A DNA stretch of 64,000 bases from Ustulina deusta (taxonomy: Eukaryota; Ascomycota; Sordariomycetes; Xylariales; Xylariaceae), in assembly GCA_023159155.1 (NCBI GenBank), contig JAJNNX010000034.1:124001-188000 (forward strand), given 5' to 3'. Position numbers and translations under genes: made by a program. The notes beneath the pieces are model-generated. The model was given only the letters and a program-made list of their open reading frames with translations, did no database searches and had not been told where the DNA came from. Below are positions 23,416 through 33,123 of this stretch, one piece after another (position 1 is the stretch's first letter; every line of letters starts with the position of its first letter).

Positions 23416-24990
23416 TCAGTACATACGCTGGTCGTCGAAGACGGGGGCCAATCCAGCCTCTGGATGTCCGCCTTCATCTTCATGCCAGATCTTCATTTCC
23501 GCCAATCCGTCATCCCCAATCCAAGCTCTAAACATCCCAGCACAGTTATGATCTTGCAGTATTTCAGACCTTGAATACAACACAGCCCCTGACTTGTGCA
23601 TAGCAATGGCACATTCTATTCCGATCATGCCGCCTTCACCCTCGCCTGTCGTACCCCACCGCGGCCCTGCACTCTTCTCAAGCTCACCGCCACGCCCTGC
23701 GATGCGGTTCACGGCGTCTGAGGCGGACAGACCAGCCCATCGTGCAATAGAAGCTACTGATCTGGCGGCAGCTACACGAAGAAACGAGTCCCCGTTTCCT
23801 GTGCCAGACACTGCAGTCGACCGTATAACCTCTATATCAGTGTCTCTCACGTAGGTCGGTTGAGAAGGCCCCGGTGCGATGGGACTATACATGAAGGGCG
23901 TTGGCAAGCAATCGGCGAGGAAGCCGTGAAGAGTGGAAGAGAGCTCAACGATTGGACCCGGTATTTCCAAATACTCTTTCAGGCTCCTCCACGGGTCTGC
24001 GGCCGGCTGCGCTTTCCTTGCGCTCGGGTCACCCTTCTCAGACCATTCCTCAGCCCAAAATCCGGCGCCAACTACCGGCGTGTCACCTATCCGGCCAGTG
24101 AGCTTGTTCGTTAGACCCCCGGTACTAGTCGCGACGCAGACAACGCCGTTTTCATCCAGCGCAACGGCACCACAGGTTCCCTGGGGAATGTACTCGTCAG
24201 CACTCCAGGTGGCGATCCCTTTGTTTTGCCCCTCTCTCTCCAAGCCGCGTACGTGTTCGTCCCAGCGCTTCTGAGTGAAAAAGTAACTTGGGCCCACTGT
24301 CTCCAATCCATATTTCTTGGCCAAGCTTTCGGCCGTCTTCCCGTGAATCAGCGTGTGTCCCTGGGCTGAAGGGACATTCAATTCCGCATTCTCTGCCCCG
24401 TTTTCCCGAGGCTGGTTTGCGGCCCAGCCTAAATCAGTGTTTCCGACCAAGTCCCGTTCGCCGTGCTCGAGCATGGCTTTCGCCAGCAATATGGGGTTCT
24501 TGACCGTCTGCAGCCCTGTCACACCCACGCCCCGCTTTGCGAAACCACGCGAAACCATGACTGACGCTTCGAGCTCATTGAGACCGTCACGCGTGAAGAC
24601 GGCGCCGTGGCCTGAGTTGAAGAGCGGCTCATCCTCAAGCTTCACGACGGCGTATGTAGCAATCTCCAAGGCCGAAGGGTATAGGGAGCCCGAGCCGGGA
24701 TATTTATCAGCGGTGCCTTTGGGGGTCCGCATGTAGACATCAGTTGACGTAATCTGTGAGAAGATGAGCGAACGCTTTACGCTGGTCGGTGAACAATAAC
24801 GGGAGATTTGCAAAAGAAAATACTCGTGGTTCCGTAATCTATGAACACGTGTATCGGCACATACAATGCTGAGGAGGGTACGTCGGTACTGCTGATATCG
24901 ATCTGCGTCCATGCCCTCACGTTTGATGTTACCCGCTCCACCATGGATGATGATGCGGGGCTTCACCTTCGCCGCCATAGCTGGAGCCAT
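23416..24990 (-). CDS. Plant-type L-asparaginase / isoaspartyl peptidase (Ntn hydrolase)
   Basis: Two exons, 24990-24865 and 24753-23416 (487 aa). It belongs to the family that self-cleaves to expose an N-terminal Thr and hydrolyses asparagine, beta-aspartyl peptides or glycosylasparagine. Near the start is PRIIIHGGAGNI, then LFNSGHGAVFTRDGLNELEA. The nucleophile region is QGTCGAVALDENG, with Thr235 as the predicted new N-terminus, followed by GGLTNKLTGRIGDTPVVGAG, which lines the substrate site. The C-terminal part has IEVIRSTAVSGTGNGDSFLR. The 60 or so residues between IPGPIVELSSTLHG and that strand are a fungal insertion. The 111-nt intron is a multiple of three and has no stop, so unspliced message stays in frame. 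The start is placed at 24990 because the 82 in-frame codons upstream look like leader. Confidence 0.9.
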   Translation of the reverse strand: MAPAMAAKVKPRIIIHGGAGNIKREGMDADRYQQYRRTLLSIVCADTRVHRLRNHEYFLLQISRYCSPTSVKRSLIFSQITSTDVYMRTPKGTADKYPGSGSLYPSALEIATYAVVKLEDEPLFNSGHGAVFTRDGLNELEASVMVSRGFAKRGVGVTGLQTVKNPILLAKAMLEHGERDLVGNTDLGWAANQPRENGAENAELNVPSAQGHTLIHGKTAESLAKKYGLETVGPSYFFTQKRWDEHVRGLEREGQNKGIATWSADEYIPQGTCGAVALDENGVVCVATSTGGLTNKLTGRIGDTPVVGAGFWAEEWSEKGDPSARKAQPAADPWRSLKEYLEIPGPIVELSSTLHGFLADCLPTPFMYSPIAPGPSQPTYVRDTDIEVIRSTAVSGTGNGDSFLRVAAARSVASIARWAGLSASDAVNRIAGRGGELEKSAGPRWGTTGEGEGGMIGIECAIAMHKSGAVLYSRSEILQDHNCAGMFRAWIGDDGLAEMKIWHEDEGGHPEAGLAPVFDDQRMY

Positions 24991-27248
24991 CGGTATTCCG
25001 CAACAGAGATGGGCAGTAGATATATATTGTGGCGGGTTTTGACTTCTAGCAGTCTCCTTCGAGAATTCGGCACAACAAGGTAGGGAGATGGGGTGAAAGC
25101 TCCAACCCGGGGTTGAAGAGAACTGCTCATGCGATTCCGACCGCGGAGCGATAAGGGTCCACGCTGTGAGCTGATAAGGAAGAACCTGGTCTAGGTAGGT
25201 AGTAGTAGCATCATTGTATGAATGAGAGAGAGTCATGAAGCGTTTCTTTGGACAGGCCAGAACATCATTTGGAGGCTTACAATCCGCGCGACATTATTGG
25301 CTATTCCGTTCTCATGACTCGTTTCGGAAATAGTCAACGTGTGTTACTAGGTTACTTATTTTGCCAACAACCTATGTCGAGACTTGATTGCACAGTTGTC
25401 GAGGCAACTTCATATCACGAAAACAGGATTGAATTGGTATTCGTATAAATAATGTCTCGACCACAGCCTCCACCCATTTGACTCGTATTGTTTGAAGCGA
25501 TGCATGAGGATCACGCAGACAGAGGGCAACAGCATAATGCATCTGGTGCTGGTGCTTGTTGTCTTCGTCAGCATAACCTCATCCAAAACTGTTCGCGGTT
25601 CTGAGAAGGTAAAAGGTAGTGATGTAACAGCGTGGGCACTGAGGCGGTATCGCTGGAAGCAGGTTTGTAAAGGCTGAGAAGTAGATTGATTGCTAAGGTA
25701 GGTAGGTAGCTCCCTATTTCCTCCAAACATCTTTCTGCCACCTGCCTGCCCAAAGTAAGGCACCTATGTCGATTGCCTGATTCATTGAACCAGTAGGTAG
25801 TAACAGTTGCCATTGACGACTATGCAGGTACCTAATACATGTAGCGGCCTGGAAATGTGCAGCATGGCTGTAGTAGAAGGGGACATTGAGGGCCAAGTTG
25901 GGTATTAGGTCTGCTTCGAGTAGGCTCGATTTGTGAGCCAGATTTGTCCTCATCAACATGTTTTAATGGAAAGATACGCTTTAGTTAGTCTCGACTAGTT
26001 TCTTGACTAATTTTACTCTGAAAAATCCTATTTGGTTTATATCCAAGTTTACAGGCGGGTACAATAAAAGCCTCGATAATCTTTCATTTCTCTTCTCCCA
26101 GCAGCAACTGGTGAACACTTATCTTGCAGCCTTGAATCATTGTTGACCTAGATAATTTTATCACAATTCATTGCTTCGTCATTTCATTGTTTCCTTGATG
26201 CTGTCGTTTGATGGGTCCATTGTACCCTGTAGTGCTGCAGATATATTCTGGGGTTTGGCGTTGAGTACGTACCATACAATGGTTACGGCAAGAACGATGT
26301 ACCTGCTTCTGTAAATAGAAGGGGATATGGGAGTCAGCCTCCATTGACGAAGCACTGACGACCTGATACAAACATTCACCTGCGCTTCACTGGGTACATT
26401 AAGTAGATGTCCAATTATTCTATACGTTGCCACAGCTGTGACGTAGGTAGCTTGACCGCCGCCTTCGACAGGCAATTCACACCTTGAACTCAGATGTGGC
26501 ACGGCACAACAAAGTAACACGGTTGTTATTGTGTTCTATACACAACCACATTGACCCAGGACCCAGTTCCCGAAACCGTAGCAACTCAGACACACACGAC
26601 GTCTGCCTCGCCCTAAACCATAAAGCCGCACCTCCTGTTGCCATGAGTAGCTCCGAGCAACAGGTCATCTCTTTGCATCGCAAATTAATCAACAAGTCAA
26701 ATAGCTGGATGCTGGGGAAACCTTCTGTGACCACCCTCGCCTTCGTCATCAGCCAAGCCATTTAGATTCACGTCTTGTTGTGGAAGGGGGACTGTGAAGT
26801 GTTTCGCCAGTATTGTGTGGCTGAATGTGTCAACAAGCCTCGCCCTGGGTTTCATCATCGGTAACCTCTGCCTCTTCTGCTCCATTGCCCTCCTATCACG
26901 CATCGCCACCACAGTCTCTCGATGCCTCGGCGTCGCGACCCCCTCATATGTGCAAGGGGCGAAAGCACGGCAGAAGAGGATCGCTCGAGAATTACCCCCG
27001 CTGCCTCCAGATTATGGACCCGAGGGACTTCTGTGTCGTCTAAAGCATCACAAAATGTGAAGGCCGCGAAGCTCGACCACCGCACGCGAGATACCCCAAC
27101 ACAGCCTGCCCCTTTCACGCCTGCTCGCAGCTTTCATGATCGGTCCGCACCCACGTCGACTCGCAAAATCTCTGCTAGTTTCTCTACGGATTGCCCTCTG
27201 TCAGGTCATCCCACTATTGCTTACTCGGCCGTTACAGCTTCCATTACG
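24991..27248. other. Divergent intergenic region
   Basis: Upstream of the asparaginase-like gene (-) and the Ser-rich gene (+). It has repeated AGGTAGGTAG words at 25190-25206 and 25696-25710. A possible tiny spliced gene at 26179-26399 is listed separately. Open frames at 25410-25763 (-) and 26922-27248 (+) lack protein-like features, and the latter is probably leader. Confidence 0.45.
26179..26399 (-). CDS. Possible 49-residue single-pass membrane microprotein
   Basis: Two exons, 26399-26380 and 26308-26179, joined by a 71-nt GT-AG intron with a polypyrimidine acceptor. The product would be MYPVKRRS, a hydrophobic stretch (RYIVLAVTIVWYVLNAK), then a short polar tail ending KETMK. Basic residues before the hydrophobic segment suggest a type II signal anchor with a short lumenal or intermembrane-space tail. 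No family is recognised. The start context is weak (T at -3), so this could be a chance join or the remnant of a larger gene. Confidence 0.3.
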
Positions 27249-28454
27249 ATGAATCGTCCTGGTCCTCCGAGCAGCCATCAAGGCAACAACAGGCCTTCAG
27301 CCCTCACTTCGTCTCAGTCTTATCGCAATATGGACATCCCGGTGGCAAACAATAAACTAAAAACTTCCCATACTTATAGCAACCTTCCCATGCCAACCGC
27401 ACAATACAAAGCACCCTCGTCCAAGCTATCTATAGCAACAGCTTATACCAATGCGAGGGCTTTACCTGGCCGTAATGTGGAGAATCTTCCACCAAGCGCT
27501 TCAATGGCAAGTCTCGCTGCGAAGAAGCAAAGTACATTTCGAAGCCCAACGCCGAGGCTATTCCCTAAACCGTCGCCCTCCAAGAAAACGGTGAAGTCTC
27601 GTCTTAGTATATCCAAATCGCGAACGTTCAGCGTATTTTCCAACTTCACCGCCTCATTATCCCGCACGTCCTTAGGCCAATTCACAGGCAGCGATTCCAG
27701 GAGCACGTCAATTTCGTCTAAGAGCACGGCTCGCAAGGATCCTACCCCTTACATGAACTCACGGTCTACATCGTCCACTTCATCACAGGCACTTCCGAAC
27801 CCAACAATCGAGACAGCCAACCCTCGCCAGATCCACACAGCCAAGAGCTCAGCGTACTGGGCAGGCCGCTTCATGGCGCTACAGGACCGATTCCGGTCCG
27901 AGGCTTTGGTGCCCGAGAACCTGGCAACCCTAGTGCACGCCCACGCCGAGCGTTCTCTGCTCCCCGTGGCGCAGCCCAGTCTGGCGTCCTCGGCAACTAC
28001 GGGTTGCATCATGCCAGCCGCCAGACCCAACAAGCCCGCCACACGTCCAACCGCCGCCGGGTCTACAAGCCCCCGAAGACGCCAGCAGCAGCAGCAGCAC
28101 CATAGTTCCGTATCAAGAGCAGCCCCCCTTCCTCCCAAGATCTCGGGCTCGACGACCACGGTCGCGCCACCCCGGCCCTCGTACGAGATGGCCGCGGCAC
28201 TGCTCGTGGACGACGACAACCGCTGTCGACGCATCTTCCAGCATCTGGACGCGCTGTGCACGACGAGCGAGGCGCGCCTCAGCCTCCAGCAGTGGCAGCA
28301 GGGCTACGCGCGTCGCATGGGCAAGGAACACCTCTTCTCCATGCAGCGGAACAAGACGAGAGAGTTGACGTGGGTCGGCCGTCTGCTAATCGGCAGTGGC
28401 GGCGGCGGCGGCGGCGGCAGTGGCCATTCGAAGAGAGGCAGTTTGGGACTATAG
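27249..28454 (+). CDS. Serine-rich protein with conserved-looking C-terminal segment, unknown function
   Basis: A single exon; the ATG at 27249 gives 401 aa. The frame is open upstream to an ATG at 26922 (510 aa), but that one has poor context and the extra residues read like translated leader, whereas 27249 has A at -3. The first 280 residues are Ser/Thr/Lys-rich and disordered (SPTPRLFPKPSPSKKT). The next part looks folded: AYWAGRFMALQDRFRSE and, after a Gln run, DDDNRCRRIFQHLDALCTTS then EARLSLQQWQQGYARRMG. This resembles orphan proteins seen across Sordariomycetes, with no known role. The tail is a Gly run then basic. Confidence 0.65.
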   Translation: MNRPGPPSSHQGNNRPSALTSSQSYRNMDIPVANNKLKTSHTYSNLPMPTAQYKAPSSKLSIATAYTNARALPGRNVENLPPSASMASLAAKKQSTFRSPTPRLFPKPSPSKKTVKSRLSISKSRTFSVFSNFTASLSRTSLGQFTGSDSRSTSISSKSTARKDPTPYMNSRSTSSTSSQALPNPTIETANPRQIHTAKSSAYWAGRFMALQDRFRSEALVPENLATLVHAHAERSLLPVAQPSLASSATTGCIMPAARPNKPATRPTAAGSTSPRRRQQQQQHHSSVSRAAPLPPKISGSTTTVAPPRPSYEMAAALLVDDDNRCRRIFQHLDALCTTSEARLSLQQWQQGYARRMGKEHLFSMQRNKTRELTWVGRLLIGSGGGGGGGSGHSKRGSLGL

Positions 28455-29181
28455 GCTAGTTAGCGAACTACTTGCTGCTCGCTTACCTCTTCCCTAACTA
28501 CGGTGGTCGATAATGAGTAGCCGGGTTGCTTGTTTCGCGTCTCAATCAATCAATCAATCAGTCAATCTGTTGTGACTCGGCGCTTAGTGGCTAGCCCTCA
28601 TGTATGATTAAATAGTCTCCTGGAGAAGAATGATTAAAGGCACACACATACTTATTAATGTCTGCTAGGAGAGCAATAAGTGTCAGGTAATAACTGGGCT
28701 AGGCAATCCAGAGATAGATACCTAGATAGAAATGAATATGGTAGGAAGGAAATTCACCACGTCTTTCTATCTGTTAATTGGACCGGCACCAGCTATGCTA
28801 TGTCTAAATTAGAATTTCTCTCTATTTAAGTGCTTGTTTGCTTTCGCCTGTTCTTGTAATACGCGGTATAGAGAAGTGACCCTCTGGTCTCAAATGCAGT
28901 ATGCACGCAATTAACGAGCTGCTTTTCTTTCTTTCTTTCTTTCTTTTTTTTGTTATAGCCAATGGCTATCCACCTAGAATCTTATTTGTGTCATTATTTA
29001 TTTCCTGAACGCCAGTCCATCCGTCCAGCCCTCATTTTCCCCGGCCTTGTTTTCTTCTTCTACTTGATCCTGATCCCTCGCCGGGGAGTTCGTCGTTCTG
29101 ATGTGTAGGTAAGTTTGTTGTAACATAACAGTGACGGGCAGAAAACATGTGAGTGAATACCATGATTTCGCACGGTTTCTC
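28455..29181. other. Convergent intergenic spacer with CTTT repeat
   Basis: 3' flanks of the Ser-rich gene and TFB2. A CTTT run lies at about 28923-28950 and a short TCAA repeat near 28542-28564. Nothing else is seen. Confidence 0.6.
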
Positions 29182-30772
29182 TCATTTGGATTCATTGGCC
29201 TTCTTCCTCGTTCGCATAAAGTCCTTGATCTGGTCGACCTTGGAGGCGAAGAACATGCCCTTGCGGTCGTTGCGCCAGGCGACGACGCCGATGTCGTCGG
29301 CAAAGTTGCATATCTCGTTGTACTCCTTGTAGTCATCGAAGTCCTTGAACAGGAAGCCCGAGGTGGCAAGCATGCGCTCCGTGTCGAGCTGCCAGAGGCG
29401 AATCTGGTCGACGACGACCGGGGGGAGGACGGGCTTATGGGCCGCAGCGCCAACGCGGTGCATCTGCTCGTGGGCGTGGGTGGCGAGGTACGAGATGATC
29501 TGGTCTGACGTTATACCCATGTCCACAGCGCGCCGGATCGAAGCCCGTGTCAGGACTCCGGACACTAAGCCCTTAAATCGATACTTCAGATCTACAAAGA
29601 GGGCTAGAACGGCGATCTGTAAGGGTGAGTCCACGTACGCGTACACGCGGAAATTTGTCTCGAGGATAATGGCGCTCTTGTCCTGGCCAGAGTCCCCGCC
29701 CCCTATGCCGCCGGCGCTCTGGCCTTCAACCGTAGAAGAGGTCGAGTTCCCTGCTGCTGTGAAACCTGCGCTTATGCTGCGGGGCGTCATTTCGCTGCTC
29801 GTTAACGTGGTCGCGAGGCGTGTGGGAAAGAACTGTCGTGCGTTGGCCGGCGGCACGTACACGAGGCCGAAGTCAACGAGGTTCGGTAGCATGTTACGGC
29901 GGGCCTCTGTCAACGCATCCGTGTCATACGCTCGTCCCAGCTCTAGCGAGGCGAGGAGGAAGAAGAAGGACAGCATGTCGACGCTGTCGAGGCCTTCGCG
30001 CAGGGCTTCATCTGCGCCCTTAGCAGACGCGACCGCGTCGGCAGATTCTAGCCAAAGCAGGAGGAGAGTCCAGACCTGCGCGTTCGCTTCTTGCAGTAAG
30101 AAGGTGAATCCCGCCTGAGTGATACTGATGCCACTACCACCCCGCCGCTCGACGAGATGACCTCGAATCATGAGATCTTTGACGGACTGCTTAGGCCCAT
30201 TCCCGCGGTCTCCCTGCGCGCTGCTGAACCCTACAGAGTTGACCACGAAATGGAGGATGCTGTCCCATTTTCCTTGCGCGTACCGATCTAGGTAATTCAG
30301 ATCCACATCGGAGGGGATGGGCTGTGTGGAAGGTACGCCGAAGGAATTGTGGTCACCGCCGCCTTCGAGCACCAGGCGTAAGCTGTTGCGGAAGTTGGGC
30401 GTCAGAGAGATGGTGGGCGAGGCGTCTCGCTGCACAATGTGGAGGGATCGGAGGATCGAAATGGCCTGGTCCTTCTCTCGTTTGGCGCTTGATTTGATCC
30501 AGGTCTCGAGGTCGGAGATGAGGAATGGTGTCGGCATGTACAATATTGCCATCACAATCGTCTTAGCTGTTGAGCGATGGCGTCAGCACATCTTGCGAGC
30601 GGGATGTAGGGATCTCGTGGCCCGCGTCGAGAGTGAAGGAGGCTTTACCCAGATTCGGGAGCATGCGCCGAAAGATGGCGAACGTGGTGGAGGGCTGCTG
30701 GTATAGCCTTCTAAACGTCGTGCCCGGCAGCTGCTCCAGGTACTCAGACAGCGAGCTCGCGTTAGCCGACAT
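29182..30772 (-). CDS. TFB2: TFIIH core subunit Tfb2 (p52)
   Basis: Two exons, 30772-30649 and 30566-29182 (502 aa; yeast Tfb2 is 513). Tfb2 anchors and stimulates the XPB/Ssl2 ATPase in TFIIH, for Pol II promoter opening and nucleotide excision repair. Exon 1 encodes SLSEYLEQLPGTTFRRLYQQ, and the junction reads NLAKTIVMAILYMPTPFL, a strongly conserved segment. RFKGLVSGVLTRASIRRA lies before the C-terminal half. The Ssl2/Tfb5-contacting end has QIRLWQLDTERMLATSGFLF, then NEICNFADDIGVVAWRN. A Gly/Ser-rich loop (about residues 295-312) precedes the ILETNFRVYAY strand. All expected regions are present. Confidence 0.95.
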
Positions 30773-32320
30773 CGTGAAGGTGGAAGACGAAGCGTCGAAG
30801 CGACCACCGCGAGAGTTGGGTGTGAGGCTATCCAGGCATCGTTCGGGAAGGCGTTCGACCACTCTCGGGTGGTGAAAGAGACGATATCTACTGGGAAAAA
30901 CGGTTCATGAACCACTTGGCAGCATAACCGATTTTCATGGAATGCTAAAGGAATAGTTTGTGGTAAAAGAATGTGCTAGTTGTACAGTTGTTGGTGTCGA
31001 TGTTGGGGATGTTGGGATTGATAGTGTAGGAGACAGGGATTAAAGTTAAGATGGCTGCTGCACTGTAACGCGATGAGGCTAGGCAGGCACAGGGCGGAAA
31101 GAGGTACCGATGTCTAGTCACATACAGTGCTCAACTTTAAAGGGTATGTATACACACTGTGTTCGCGGGTCTAAGGATGATTGGTTCTAACTTCTACCTA
31201 ATACCCAGCAAAGGGACCCCGGCTAGCACGCGCTGCCACTCTAAAGAGGGCGAACACCTGGCGGGGAACTCTTAACATCTCTCTGCCACCCCCGAGGTTG
31301 TGATTTGGGACGGGCGGCAAGGGCGTTCTACACACCCGCCGTCCCTCCGGTGTAGATGCGAGGGGAATGGGGGATGGTACTGGCTGTCCTTTTTTTTTTT
31401 CATTCAATAGTTGTAGGATGGCCGGCTTCTGGACCTGGACTAGTACGTGGACATACCAACTTGGCCTAAAAGTGGCTCATGTTTCCCGAACACAAGTTGT
31501 TCTCAAACCTAAGTACTTACCTACCGCGCCCGGCGCGCCGTGACCCCAATATTGAGCGATTAGATAATATCAAACAAGTGGTTGGTAAGAGTGCCAGTGC
31601 TTTAAACCTTCCCTCATTCTAACTTGTGTTTATTTGTGTAAGACAGGAAACGAAAAATGTTGTCTCCAAAGGCTGCTATAGGAAGTGATAGATCACCAGA
31701 TGGGGTTGATAGTTTGAATATAGGACGGTGGGAAATTAGGGAGTTCTACCATATACCTAAAGTAAGCAGTGTACAGCCCAGAAAGTCATAGGATATTATA
31801 GGATAGAGACAGTCTCATAGTACCATGAATTGCGGTCATTTGAGACCTCTTCTACACAGCACAGACACAATTGTGAGAGAAAGACGTTCGTACATAATAG
31901 TTACAGCGAATTCAATACGATTTATCTACCCCTGGCGAGTCTCCTTTTTTTTATACCAAGACCTGGTGTCTCACATCTAAGCCTAAGGGCAACAACCCAC
32001 GTGGATCTTGGAATAACTGGGGCTAAGATAAAGAATGAGGGATCATATAGGTACCGTCCTATATGACACTAGATTTTGTTACCTCCTTGTACGCGGTTTG
32101 TGGTGCCGTGTGTCCCCGCAGTCCAATCAACAAGACTCATTAGTCATTTCTTTTATGCCACTTCACATAGGTGCAACTTTCTTGAGGCTCAATGAGATCG
32201 CTCGAAAGGGTAACTTGTATAGTCCTCGGGGCAGAGAGTGGAATCGCAATGTTATCAATGATATTTGAAAACGTTTACTTGCTTAGGTATCCGATCATTC
32301 GTTCATCGCCAGTGATAGTG

Positions 32321-32430
32321 ATAGATATGTGTCTAACAATACCCGGCATCGGGATATGATAATCTAACCGGAATTGGGGAATACATAGCAACAAATGCAG
32401 AGAACTACCCTATACACCATGACACCCTAG
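32321..32430. repeat. Direct repeat, copy A
   Basis: About 110 nt, from atagatatgtgtctaac to ccatgacaccctag. It aligns with copy B 12 nt further on, at roughly three-quarters identity by eye. It contains the half-palindromic core CCCGGCATCGGG. Confidence 0.75.
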
Positions 32431-32442
32431 GCACTTAACAAG

Positions 32443-32556
32443 AATAGAGATATGTCTAATGATACCCGGTATCGGGATATATCAGAGTCTAACCAGAATT
32501 AGGTAATGCATGACAATAATTGCATGGAACTGCTCTTTACACCATGACACCCCCCC
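32443..32556. repeat. Direct repeat, copy B
   Basis: Second copy (atagagatatgtctaat to ccatgacaccccccc). Many differences from copy A are transitions (C/T or G/A), and small indels are also present. The core reads CCCGGTATCGGG. Confidence 0.75.
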
Positions 32557-33019
32557 AGAGATAATCGAACGTGGTAGTGTAGAAGTCGGCCTAGGTACAT
32601 GCTAGGTACCTGTATAGGAGATAAAGACCTCTAGTTAGCTGTTTAATCCGGTTTCGGGAAGTCCAGGCGATGTGTCGGCCTTGATTCCCCCGCAATGGCC
32701 CGTGGACGCATCCGGGTGGGGCCACCGGACTGGTGACTTCCTGTGTACTCCTCACGACCGCCCTTACACTTATCAGTGCGGGGCAAAGCAACGAGGAGAT
32801 TGGACAACGAGGTGCGCCGAAGAGATCTAGACAGTACATGGCGTAGCGCATTGTATACCTATCTAGTACCGGGTGTGGGCCAAGGGCTCTCTCTTATCAT
32901 ACTGGTGTTTTATAATCTGAAGAATAAGGCTTTGCTCGTATCGTATCATGAGTATCTCCGCTTCAGCTGACATGGACAAGCTGATGTCACCGGTTCGGTT
33001 CTCCCTCTGAAAGGTTGTG

Positions 33020-33030
33020 TATATATATAG
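33020..33030 (+). promoter_or_regulatory. TATA box of the copper amine oxidase gene
   Basis: A TATATATATA run about 95-105 nt upstream of the ATG at 33124, in an otherwise mixed-composition leader. Confidence 0.45.
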
Positions 33031-33123
33031 GCGACTGACTGCCAATTCCAACTTCCTCGCTCGATCTCTATTCATGTGACGATATCGTCTTCACCTCAGT
33101 CCCAGCTCGCCCCCAACATCAAA

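Larger units (their letters stand above)
30773..33123. other. Gene-poor AT-rich region with a diverged direct repeat
   Basis: No coding gene supported over 2.3 kb. It contains the TFB2 promoter (30773 to about 31100), a direct repeat at 32.3-32.6 kb and the TATA box of the amine oxidase gene (both listed separately), plus a CTAGGTAC word pair at 32592-32613. Confidence 0.5.

Noticed and set aside
24991..25236. In-frame 82-codon extension upstream of the asparaginase-like start
   Set aside because: It lacks protein-like pattern and the family begins close to HGGAG. ATG at 24990 is in the expected place.
26794..27060. Frame with a hydrophobic start (LALGFIIGNLCLFCSIALL) upstream of the Ser-rich gene
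   Set aside because: It has no ATG at its proposed start and ends without a splice partner. It overlaps the probable leader of the 27249 gene in another frame.
33076..33123. Upstream GTG-initiated extension of the amine oxidase
   Set aside because: A non-ATG start is not needed. The ATG at 33124 has AAA before it and gives the expected N-terminus.
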